DNA of 64,000 nt, from the NCBI GenBank assembly GCA_028554645.1, contig JAQOOI010000075.1:186001-250000 (forward strand). The letters are read 5' to 3'. Every line of letters begins with the position of its first letter. Positions within the stretch are counted from its first letter, which is position 1. Below the pieces are notes generated by a model. The model was not told where the DNA came from, searched no databases, and saw only the letters and a program-made list of their open reading frames with translations. Shown here piece by piece: positions 23,197 to 32,811 of the stretch. The DNA comes from Omphalotus guepiniiformis (taxonomy: Eukaryota > Basidiomycota > Agaricomycetes > Agaricales > Omphalotaceae). The position numbers and the translations under genes were made by a program.

Positions 23197-25148
23197 CTAT
23201 AACATCCCACCAAGCAACCGGACCAACAGTTTAGTCCCAAACCTCACATTCCTTTCACCACCCTTCCACTCGTGCACATCCTCGCGAATGCGTTGTACCT
23301 CACCCGCCAGTTGCGTCCGTAATTGATCCACCGCGTGCGAAGAAGCCTCTTGTGAAGACTCAGATCCAGCAGCAGCACCTTCAGAGACTGGATTTGAAGG
23401 AGGGAGTATCATAACAAAAGAAAGTTCCGTGTCTATGTGTGACGAACGAGAATTCAGATTGGTAGACCCGAAGAGTGTGAGCACGGGTGGGGATGTTGGT
23501 GTCGGGGAGAGCCAGAGGCCTAGATATATGCGTGTTCACGTCAGGCGGTGCTCGCGGGGACCACAGTGGAGTACTAACCTTTTGCGTGATAAGTCCATCC
23601 ATCTTTCTGCCATTCAGATAGTTGCACGTTCGGGCCCTCATCGTATCTAAGATTACGCCAAAGTCGTTCAGCCCGCTTGACCGCCTTCATGAAACGTTGC
23701 TCGAGGTAGGTATAACCCTCTGGGATACGTCCAGATATACCCTTGGACCCAAAAAAGCCGTTAGCCTATGGAGTCGTCAGTTAACCGTCAAGAATAATCT
23801 GCGTTCGGGAACGACTAGCCTTGGGACTCGCAGCAACAATTCTCACGTCGACTTGCGGGTTTGCGAGCAATAGCTGCTGATAAGGCTGATATAGACCAAA
23901 GTAGCCACTAGTCAAATCTATCAGCGGTCGTTCGTTCGGAGCGACCTGGCTAGTCCCTGAGCTTGATCCTTTCGAAAAAGGTAGCGGGACTTGGGTGTTG
24001 CCCTTTTTGAGATGGCCAAAAAGTAATTCAAAGAATTGTTCTTCTTCGTGGATGTTGAATTGACCTGCTTGAATGACAGGAAATAGCATCACAGAGGAGG
24101 GAGCTAGACCGTCTTGTGATTTTCGATGGGAGGCCTGAAGTGAGGACAACGCCTTTTGTGCCTTCTCGTTGATTTTATGAGGATGCGTATCGGGATCTGG
24201 CCATACGATAGAATAGTCATCGTGCGAGTATGAGTGGGGATTTGTGATCGTGAAGGAGTCATTAGGTAGTAGCTGGTATGAAAACGTTGATACTGTTCGT
24301 AAAAAGTCAAAGCAATAATTGGATAAACGGGGTTGATCTTTGAAGAGAATATAGCGGTCGCGACGGTTAGTGAAGTATGTTTTGCTTAGATTGGCACTGG
24401 GTTCACTAGTTAGTTTTTGTGGTACATATGACAGCGATAGAAGACATACCCACTAATCATCACATCGTCATCTGCGCCATATATCTTCGCATGCCATGTA
24501 CCCCAGCCTTCATTGAACCGCGGAGGAACCAACTTGGCCATTATACCACGAAGGTTCGGGCTTCGAAACAACGAAACGTGGACACGCTCTGGAAAGGCGC
24601 GTAATAGCGGTAGTAAAATCTTTGCTGTCGATGAAGAACCCGGCCGCGTTGACCGGTTCAAGTCGAGCTGAACATAGAGATGCAGTGCATCTTTCTGCTC
24701 AAGACTGCTCATCAAGGTGGATATCTGTAACGGTAACACAAGCAAGAAAGAATAAACACTCGTTATTCATGCAATGTCAAAAAATACACACACGAGTTCG
24801 TTTTCACTTGACCCAATGTATAAGGATGATATGAATATTCTTCTTTCAGCGGTCCTGATCATATCCTAGGGTATTTTAGTGTCATGGAAAGGAAAGGAAC
24901 AGCATATCTTCGAAGAGACATACCAGTAGAAGAGTGTAAAAATCACTTGGTTGAGAGAGTATACGGACTCCATGTGCAGTTACAGAGAACTGAGGTTGTC
25001 TATGTCGTAGTTCGGCAGCTAACGAAGAAATTGTCGTGTCGAACTTGGTATGTTGAGAAGAAAGACATCTATGAACTAAGTTGAAAGCCTTCACTGCTGA
25101 TTTATGACGGTTCAACAGGTAAGAACTTTGTCGAAGGGCTGCGAGCAT
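23197..25148 (-). CDS. PGS1: CDP-diacylglycerol--glycerol-3-phosphate 3-phosphatidyltransferase, mitochondrial
   Basis: Minus strand, about six exons and ~560 residues. The start MLAALRQSSYLLNRHKSAVK is basic and free of acids, as expected of a mitochondrial presequence. Family blocks follow: FSVTAHGVRILSQPSDFY, RRIFISSLYIGSSENELV, LHLYVQLDLNRSTRPG, and the first phospholipase-D-type motif HAKIYGADDDVMISGANLSK (HxK...D form). Next come DRYILFKDQPRL, IVAASPKANGFFGSKGISGR, EWQKDGWTYHAKGLW, and a second PLD motif region ending FGSTNLNSRSSHIDTELSF. The enzyme makes phosphatidylglycerophosphate from CDP-diacylglycerol and glycerol-3-phosphate, the committed step towards cardiolipin. The junction after SPK (intron 23766-23819, 54 nt) needs a GC-AG intron; no GT donor preserves the frame. 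An alternative upstream Met at 25280 would bury the presequence. Confidence 0.88.
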
Positions 25149-26368
25149 TTCCTGACGGATGGCGAAAAGACCGCGGCAAGATTTGCTTCTCACTCTCTCA
25201 CTTTCCTTGGCGGACCCTGGGCCTAGGCCAATGAATTTGTAATCAAGTGTGTAGCTTGGCTGTAAGTACCTCGAATTCAACGAAATTCAGACAAGTTTTA
25301 TTCGGACTCTCTATTCCTACGCTGTAGCTACCGATACGCTGCTTTCAGAGCTCAAAAGAGATACCAGAGGGAGGGACTCGACAAAGCCGACAAGACCGAA
25401 GAGGAGAAGAAAGGCATTGATGACGTAAGTAATCCTGCCGCGGTTCCCCTGGTCGTCCCGCCATCCTGCCAACCCTCACTGGATCTTCGAAGTTAAAGCT
25501 GTCTGTCAGTTAGCCACGTGCTCCGACTCTTCTTCTTTTGCTTCCACTTAGACGGTCTAGAGTAAACGGTTTCCTTGGCCCTTTCAACCAAAAATCAAAT
25601 ATCATTCACCGACTTCACCGACTTCACCGACTTGAAAATCACAGAAAAAGCGTAAATCACGCTTGTCAACTAGACTCCTATGTCTGTGGTTCAAGGGTCT
25701 TGTCCTGTAGATTGGTCTTGTATCATGAATGGTCGAACATTGCTCGAGTATTATGACTGTGTTCTTTGCCGTACTGAATTAATTGATATCATAGTTCGCT
25801 GGTCCTTTCACTTCCCTGCATTTGTGCGTAGCCTTATTCGTACCCTTGGCCCTCAATGCTGCACATGCAAGCTACCCCGTTCAATCGGCCAAACTCAGTG
25901 TGCGGGCGAACGGTGAGCGTTCATTCTTCCTGCTCAAGTGGACAGATTAAATATTGATCGCCCTCCTATACAAGCCTATAAGCCGCGCCGAGGAAATCTT
26001 ACAAGAAAATAATTATACCTCTACGGGATTCACCCATCACTAGCAAGGTACAACCCCAGTAGCAATTGGGCTCAATTGGATCTTATCACGATTTCCCGCC
26101 TCCTATGTATGACCTAGGCGATACGGATGAATCACTGAAGCAACGCTGCTAAGGCGGTGCCGTTTGTGACTCTGTCAAAAGCAAGTCATCCAGGGACGGC
26201 TCCAGCTTCAGATGTCAATGACCCGTGCCTGGTAGATTTCGACCCTTCAGCTTCAGCAGCAATACAATAAATGTAGAGCTTGAACTTATTAAAATGCTCA
26301 GTCGGAGACTCCCCCCCCCATTTTCTCCCTCTACTTTCTTTTTTGTAGTTCTAGCCATCCCTGTCGCC
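25149..26368. other. intergenic with a possible orphan exon
   Basis: About 1.2 kb. On the plus strand, 25331-25426 reads as a coherent charged frame (RYAAFRAQKRYQREGLDKAD, then KTEEEKKGIDD) followed by GTAAGT and, 120 nt on, a TTAG acceptor leading to a quick stop. No start or upstream exon was found. A triple 9-bp repeat (ACCGACTTC) lies at 25608-25634. Otherwise nothing recognised. Confidence 0.35.
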
Positions 26369-27135
26369 ATGAACGCCCTTCTTCGCTCTTTTATAGTCGC
26401 GGCCTTTTTGGCATTGACCCTCCTTGCTGCTCACGTCGCAGCTGACACGAACGCTCAAAGGTTTGCTCGTGGGTTACCCCCTCTTGCACCCCAGAAGCGT
26501 GATCGTAAGTATTTTCTTTTCTGTTCGACCGTTCTTCCAAGTTTTCATCGCGATACTTATAGCTCTCCTCAAGCGAAAAAAAAATGTTTCCGCCGCACCC
26601 CCACAACCTACTATCTACCCGTACGCGATTTTTCTGGTTTTCTGGTTTTCATGGACAGATAGTCATTCATTCTCATTATTCTCGGTATCCAGTGTTACGA
26701 ACGGTGGTTATGCCGGCACTTGCAAGGACATCTCCCTCGGCGGCGCCAACGACCATGTCATCTCGGCCTCTTGCAAGAGGTTCGATGGCGGGTTTGTCGG
26801 CGGTCTATCTGTTAATATCAACAAGTGCTTCACGAACGTTGGCGGCCATTTGGCGTGTTCTAGCGCGTGAGGAGACCAATCTACTGCAGACTTGCTTAAT
26901 ACTTACTCGATCACACAACAGCGGTGGCGCTTCCAACTCAGAATGCAACGATTGCACGCTCTCTGGCACCGTTCTGACCTGCAAATGCTTGACTGGGGTG
27001 GCCAAACCCAAGCGCGTCGCTACCTCCATCGATACCAGTAAGTCACAATCCTCCATGTCTTTGCGCAAATTCTCATCACCCCCTCATACAGATACCTGTC
27101 TCACCAACCGTAACGGAAAGTTGATGTGCTACTAG
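26369..27135 (+). CDS. secreted cyanovirin-N homology (CVNH) lectin-like protein
   Basis: Five exons (26369-26504, 26563-26620, 26693-26866, 26922-27037, 27092-27135) in phase give 175 residues. The signal peptide (MNALLRSFIVAAFLALTLL) is followed by NAQRFARGLPPLAPQKRD, a propeptide-like stretch ending in a basic pair. The rest fits the CVNH fold: GTCKDISLGGANDHVISASC, LSVNINKCFTNVGGHLACSS, then a second half with CNDCTLSGTVLTCKC and SIDTNTCLTNRNGKLMCY. This is the two-fold LN-x-C-x-x-N-x-x-G-x-L repeat typical of CVNH. CVNH proteins bind mannose-type or related glycans. The number of cysteines (about 10) is high and suggests an extracellular, disulfide-stabilised protein. Carbohydrate specificity is not predictable here. 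Confidence 0.85.
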
Positions 27136-27392
27136 AAATGCCCGTTTAATGAACCCAGACCCTGTTTTTACGTGTTCCTTTTCAGTAAAACTTCTTTCAG
27201 TCTACGACATTTCGGGTATTTCGTGGATTCCACATATATTATATGTCTATACAGTCAAGTTGATTTATTTGGAACAACTGGACTCGATAGTATTTATAGG
27301 GTACATAGAATCATGGCCCTACTTTAGATTCGGCCTTACTATAGATTCGCTATAGATACTCTTAAAAATCTAGATCAGCTCTGTTCCACCTG

Positions 27393-28946
27393 TTAATTCT
27401 TTAGTTCGTTCTCCTTTCTATTCTTCTGCTCTCTCGACCATCCTAACGCTTTGAGTTTCACCGGATACATAGCCTCCCGTAATTCCGTCCTTTCCTTGTT
27501 CCAGCGGGGCAACACACCATCCAATTCTGGTCTAGCTTCAACGACCTCCTTCCTTAAACCGGCTGCATATTCCTCTTCCCAATCACCCAGGAAGCTGTAG
27601 GATAACATCGACGACGCGCCAGGAAGCTTCGATAGTTCCAACTCTATATCCTCTATACGTTGTTTCTCGAACACAAGAAGATCGCTAGGATCCGAGGGGT
27701 ATTTGATCTCGTTCTGCCATGCCAACGCGAGCCAAGTGGAGGAAACATCCGCAACTGTGAAGGGGGTATGAGGTACGTTTGCGCCAACAAATGCAAGTGA
27801 GGGGTTGTACGCGTAGAGAATGAATCTATGCACAGATGGAATTCGTCGGGGCTGAAGAGACGATGGTGTTATGTGCGACATCAATGGAATGACGGTCTTG
27901 TCATTCGAGAGTACATGGATAAAGTTAGGGTTTGGACGGTATCCAGCACCGACGAAAACGACGTCAATATCCTTGATCTCCGTTCCATCTTCTAGCAGCG
28001 CAGTAAATTTATTCTCTTCCTCTTGAACTATATAGCGTTTCACTGGAGGGACATCAAGGATGCGTGAATCGGGTAGAGACACAAACTTGTCAAATGCTGG
28101 TCTGCGGATACTGCGATAAACAGGGCTTTGGGCAACGGAAGAAAAGTGTGAAGCAATGTCGTTTGAAGAGTTGCCGTTTCCGATGATGAGAACACGCTAT
28201 AGATCGCGTCTTAGATCATGACGCTCGTAGCAAGGATGATACAAAAAACTGACCTTGCCATCGTACCCTTTAGGGCCTCTGTACCATTTTGCATGCAACG
28301 CAAGACCCTTCGCTTTGATTTCTTCAAGACCCTCCGTCTCAGGCCAAACTGGATCATCATACCATCCAGTACAGACGACCACCGCATCCCACACCTCCTC
28401 AAGCTGTTTCCCTTCCTTTACCTCCTCACCATCGCGATCAGTCCAATCTTTCAAAACAACCTTCCATCCACCTCTCTCTGGAAGCTCTTCCACCTTCACA
28501 ACCTCAATATTCAAGCGAATCTTTCCCTGATTGATATAAGCACTAGAGAATTTCCGCAAGTAGTCTTCAGTCTCCGTTAGGTTTGGGAAAGGTTGGTGGG
28601 GAGTTGTAGGTGGTTCCGGGAATGGAAAGCCTGAGTAAGAAAGGAATTCAGGAAGTACATTCCCGACGAGGCCAGGATAGGCTGGTGAAGGCCACTTGGG
28701 CTTATCGCCTTTGATATCCTCTTGTTCATTCAAGTACCTAAGGAAAAAAGAAATTTATGAATTCCATGAGAGCATATCGAGAAGTACTACTCACCATACT
28801 CCTCCCACATCGTCTCTACGTTCTACCAGTTCAACGCGATCAAATTGGCCGCGCTCAATGAGGTTTCTAAGTGTAACCAAGCCTGCTACACCTCCGCCTA
28901 TGACCAAAACACTTCGAGGACGTAGCTGAGCTCCAGATGTCGACAT
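27393..28946 (-). CDS. FMO-like FAD/NADPH-dependent monooxygenase
   Basis: Minus strand, three exons, about 485 residues, from ATG at 28946 to TAA at 27393-27395. The N-terminal FAD Rossmann motif is VLVIGGGVAGLVTLRNL with the acidic strand end VELVERRDDVGGVWY, where exon 1 ends and exon 2 begins. A family block PAYPGLVGNVLPEFLSYSGF follows, then EVWDAVVVCTGWYDDPVWP (the conserved ATG-like CTG segment), then ALHAKWYRGPKGYDGKRVLI and the NADPH-binding GNGNSSNDIA. The C-terminal half has VVFVGAGYRPNPNF and SLAFVGANVPHTPF. Flavin monooxygenases of this class oxygenate N, S or C atoms of small molecules; the substrate is unknown. No targeting peptide is obvious. No gene cluster of secondary metabolism is evident nearby. 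Confidence 0.85.
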
Positions 28947-29534
28947 TAGAAAAATTTGCCAAAGTCAAAAGTTTCTTGGGAAAAATTGACGCGTTTAAAT
29001 AGTTTTTCGTTCACGATAATCGATCCGGAGATGGGCAGCTTCAAAGAGCATTTCTCCGCCAAGATTTGCGATGGCGCGACATGTCGTGATTCTGATGATT
29101 TGGCTTAGATGGACCTGGAACTCGTAAGTCTTTCGACGCTATGTCGAGAGTCGAGAGAGATGAAATTTTGAAGGATGAGAGAATCTGGACGAGTCTGGCG
29201 TGGTATATTTACGGTGACAGCCGAAAACGTGGTCCGGTGACTTCAATTGCCATATAGGTTTACGGTCAAAGCTGTGTATATAATCGCAGGGCTGTTGCCG
29301 ATTCTAGACTGTTTGATTGATGGAAATGCTCGAGTATCTTGTCAGAATCATCGAGTAGAATTGCAACCATCATCGATGGAGATGATGAGTGCCAACAGAA
29401 ATAAAAGATCGACCTCAGTTCACAAGCACACAGCTGGCTCTGACTTGGACTGTCAGCCTGCCATCACGGGATGCAGGCAGGAACGAATTCAGTTTTGGCA
29501 GCACCATCTGTGCATGCAATACAGACAAAACTGT
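28947..29534. other. intergenic, no gene seen
   Basis: About 590 bp of ordinary base composition between the monooxygenase promoter and the foldback element. No supported gene. The last three bases (29532-29534, TGT) are the left copy of the presumed target-site duplication. Confidence 0.5.
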
Positions 29535-30455
29535 CACTGGACACAATTTAAACATAAAATCTGTGAGAAAATGCTAAACATATGTTGAATTAATACGGAA
29601 ATTTTCATCATTTTTTTTGCTACTAATACTAAAATTATGTTGAAATTATAGTAAATTGTATCAACACAATACCTTCATTTCTCCAACATCAAACACAGTT
29701 ATTTACAGTGAACAGATGTTGAACAAATATCAAAATCATTTATCATAAATTCCATAAAATATTATCATTTTTTTGAGAAAATTGTTTAAAATAATATTGA
29801 ATTTTGGATGCAATTATGTTAATCAAGATCATGATTGTTTCATCATAAAATACAGAGACAAATGGAAAAGGTGTGTGGAAAACTATGCTAAAGCAATTCA
29901 AAATCAATTCAGAATAACAGACAGGATATTACTGTGAACTTATGCTAAACAAATGTGAAACTAATGTTAAATGTTTCTAAAGTGACATTCATGTTTTGCT
30001 TGTGCAAATATACTGAAGATATGCTGAAACAAATAAGATATATTCAGAGTTAAATCAGAGAGAAATAGAATAGATGTGTGAAAAAATATGCTAAACCAAT
30101 TTAAAATTGATTCAGAATAACAGACAGAAAATTACTGTGAACTTATGCTAAAACATATATGAAAGTAATGTTAAATTTCTAATGGTAAAATTTATGTTTT
30201 TGGTGTTCATATATACTGGCTATATGTTGAACAAATAAGAAAACTATGGTAATCATTATGTATATAGTCTGTGTATATGGATACAGTTGTACATTAGGTG
30301 AATTCATCTTGCACTATCCCATGTGTATACATCCAGGATGCATCTGCATGGACCTAGTAGATGGACACTGATATCTCTGCATACAGAACAGCGGGGTTAA
30401 TATATACAAACTTGTGTACAGAAGATGTTTTCAAGGTGAGGTATATACAGACAAG
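29535..30455 (+). repeat. left arm of the foldback element
   Basis: Inverted copy of 31047-31978. Easily followed blocks include ATCAACACAATACCTTCATT (near 29670), TTACTGTGAACTTATGCTAA (near 29929 and again near 30133) and CTTGTGTACAGAAGATGTTT (near 30411). Confidence 0.85.
29850..30240 (+). repeat. two ~190-bp direct subrepeats within the left arm
   Basis: Unit 1 (about 29850-30045) and unit 2 (about 30048-30240) share TCAGAATAACAGACAG, TTACTGTGAACTTATGCTAA, AATGTTAAAT and AACAAATAAG in the same order, with about 15-20% differences by eye. The mirror copies are in the right arm (about 31270-31650). Confidence 0.7.
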
Positions 30456-31046
30456 GTATACACCCATATACACTCTATATACACCCTGTATACCTGTATA
30501 CACTCTGTATACACCCTGTATACACTCTGTATACACTCTATATACACCCTGTATACCTGTATACACTCTGTATACACCCTGTATACCTCTGTATACACTC
30601 TGTATACACCTGTATACACCCTGTATACACTCTGTATACACTCTGTATACACCCTGTATACACCCTGTATACATCTCACCCTGTATACCTGTATACACTC
30701 TGTATACACCCTGTATACACTCCCACCTGTATACACCCTGTAGTACACCCTGTAGACCTGTATACACCCTATATACACCCTATATACCTGTATACATCTG
30801 TCTATACCTGTTTACACCCTGTAATATACTCTGTATACACCCTGTATATATCCCACTCTGTATACCTGTATACATCCATATACACTCTGTAACACCTGTA
30901 TACACCATGTATACACCCTGTCACATGTGTATACATCCTGTATCAAGGTATACAGGTGTATACAGGTCTACAGGGTGTATACAGGTCTACAGGGTGTATA
31001 CAGGTGGGAGTGTATACAGTGTGTATACAGAGTGTATATGGGTGTA
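30456..31046. repeat. 11-bp satellite (TGTATACACYC) at the foldback centre
   Basis: Dozens of units of TGTATACACCC / TGTATACACTC, some shortened to TGTATACC. Orientation is CACYC-type from 30456 to about 30945 and reversed (GGGTGTATACA) from about 30950 to 31046. The core octamer TGTATACA is its own reverse complement. The left tract (~490 bp) is much longer than the right one (~100 bp), so the satellite has expanded or contracted since the arms formed. Long open frames on both strands here (repeats of YTLYTPCI) are a by-product of the 33-bp triple unit and are not genes. Confidence 0.85.
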
Positions 31047-31978
31047 TACCTTGTCTGTATATAACCTCACCTTGAAAAACATCTTCTGTACACAAGTTTG
31101 TATATATTAACCCCTATGTTCTGTATACAGAGATATCAGTGTCCATCTACTAGGTCTATGCAGATGCATCCTGGATATATACACATGGGATATGCAAGAT
31201 GAATCACCTAATGTACAACTGTATCCATATACACAGACTATATACATAATGATCCTGTTTACCATAGTTTTCTTATTTGTTCAACATATAGCCAGTATAT
31301 ATGAACAACCCAAACATAAATTTTACCATTAGAAATTTTACATTACTTTCATATATGTTTAGCATAAGTTCACAGTAATTTTCTGTCTGTTATTCTGAAT
31401 CAATTTTAAATTGATTTAGCATATTTTTCACACATCTATTCTATTTCTCTCTGTATTTAACTCTGAATATATCTTATTTGTTTAGCATATCTTCAGTATA
31501 TTTGCACAAGCAAAACATGAATGTTACTTTAGAAACATTTAACATTAGTTTCACATTTGTTTAGCATAAGTTCACAGTAATATCCTGTCTGTTATTCTGA
31601 ATTGATTTTGAATTGCTTTTAGCATAGTTTTCCACACACCTTTTCCATTTGTCTCTGTATTTTATGATGAAACAATCATGATCTTGATTAACATAATTGC
31701 ATCCAAAATTCAATATTTATTTTAAACAATTTTCTCAAAATAATGATAATATTTTATGGAATTTATGATAAATGATTTTTGATATTTGTTCAACATCTGT
31801 TCACTGTAAATAACTGTGTTTGCTGTTGGAGAAATGAAGGTATTGTGTTGATACAATTTACTATAATTTCAACATAATTTTAGTATTAGTAGCAAAAAAA
31901 ATGATGAAAAATTTCCATATTAATTCAACATATATTTTAGCATTTTCTCACAGATTTTATGTTAAATTTTATGCAGTG
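31047..31978 (-). repeat. right arm of the foldback element
   Basis: Reverse complement of the left arm, diverged by isolated substitutions and indels; for example the left arm has AATACGGAAATTTT where this arm, reversed, has AATATGGAAATTTTT. The right copy of the TGT duplication follows at 31979-31981. Confidence 0.85.
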
Positions 31979-31981
31979 TGT

Positions 31982-32811
31982 AAAAAATTACATGTTTCTT
32001 ACAAAAAATGTCTTTTTTTTTTTTTACTTGTATTTTAACATCTTGTTTTTAATACATTTTATCACTTGGACCCCCTAGAATATCTTATGTTTTATTAACC
32101 TCAAAATAATATCTAACCCAGTCCTGCCAGTGGCATGGAGCACAAAAATGGGGCAGACGAGGGGCAGAACGAGCCTCGGGCAAGGACCCAGCCTTAACTG
32201 ACCACGGAGCGCAAGGGAAACGCTGACTAATCAGGCCTCCGGCAATGGCAACTGACTTAACCGGAGGCCAGCTTAACTGACCATAGTGCGCAAAAACGAG
32301 GGCCGAAAATGCTGACTAATATACAATTATTACATATACAATTTAAGGTCGCTCCGATCAAAGCGGAGGCCCGCTTAACCGTCAAATTTTTGGCTGGATG
32401 GTGCCGCCATAAGAACGAATTCTCGTTACACTCCGAATTCGTAATTCAGTCGCCGTAGAAGGTCAACATCAATTTATGACAGTATGAGGTACTGTTGCGA
32501 TCTTCACTGAAGATTCAAGCCGCCACATATAGTAACAGGAGTACCTTGAATCATTCTTTCCCGTCAAAATTAAAAAGAGCATTTTGAGCATCTGATGGAA
32601 AACATCACCTAGAACGAAGATTGATGAAGAGTCGACTTGTTAAATAACACACGGAATGAATGAAAAGGGGTGGTAAATTAGGAAGCCCATGATATCAAAA
32701 AAGAACGATCGAATCCGAGTCCATTGTCTGAAGTATGAATGTAGGCAACTAAAAGCCTCTCGTAAAGCCCTTCCTAAACACGTCGAGGTCCACAAGCACC
32801 TGACAGGTTAA
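31982..32811. repeat. unclassified compound repeat patch and flanking AT-rich DNA
   Basis: No gene. After an A/T-rich stretch with a poly-T tract near 32011, 32100-32420 changes to GC-richer DNA with internal repeats. CTTAACTGACCA occurs at 32193-32204 and 32272-32283. GCTGACTAAT occurs at 32222-32231 and 32311-32320. GGGGCAGA is repeated twelve bases apart near 32150-32170. A 9-bp inverted pair GGCCTCCGG (32234-32242) / CCGGAGGCC (32261-32269) encloses 18 nt. This looks like the end or subterminal part of another mobile element, family unknown. 32420-32811 contains nothing recognised beyond the 3' flank of the next gene. Confidence 0.45.

Larger units (their letters stand above)
29535..31978. 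mobile_element. CACTG-terminal foldback transposon, non-autonomous, CACTA (CMC/EnSpm)-like
   Basis: A 2444-bp AT-rich element whose two halves are reverse complements of each other. The left end reads CACTGGACACAATTTAAAC and the right end, reversed, CACTGCATAAAATTTAAC. Both are followed by a matching ATAAAATCTGTGAGAAAATG and stay aligned for about 0.9 kb per arm with scattered substitutions and small indels. Termini CACTG...CAGTG are flanked by TGT on both sides (29532-29534 and 31979-31981). A 3-bp duplication with CACT(A/G) ends is characteristic of the CMC superfamily. Each arm carries two copies of a ~190-bp subrepeat and many short ATGCTAAAC-type motifs, as expected of subterminal transposase-binding arrays. 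The centre is an 11-bp satellite. No transposase frame exists, so it would depend on an enzyme made elsewhere. The class assignment is inference from ends and duplication. Confidence 0.75.

Noticed and set aside
30456..31046. CRISPR array
   Set aside because: Repeat units are 11 bp and contiguous without unique spacers, in a eukaryotic context.
30361..31110. 249-codon and other long frames on both strands rich in Tyr, Thr, Pro and Cys
   Set aside because: They are created by the 11-bp satellite (three units make 33 bp, an open 11-codon repeat) and occur on both strands; no gene signals.
29535..31978. Assembly or read-chimera palindrome
   Set aside because: The arms differ by many substitutions and indels, have distinct ends and a matching 3-bp duplication, so an artificial mirror copy is unlikely, though long reads should confirm it.
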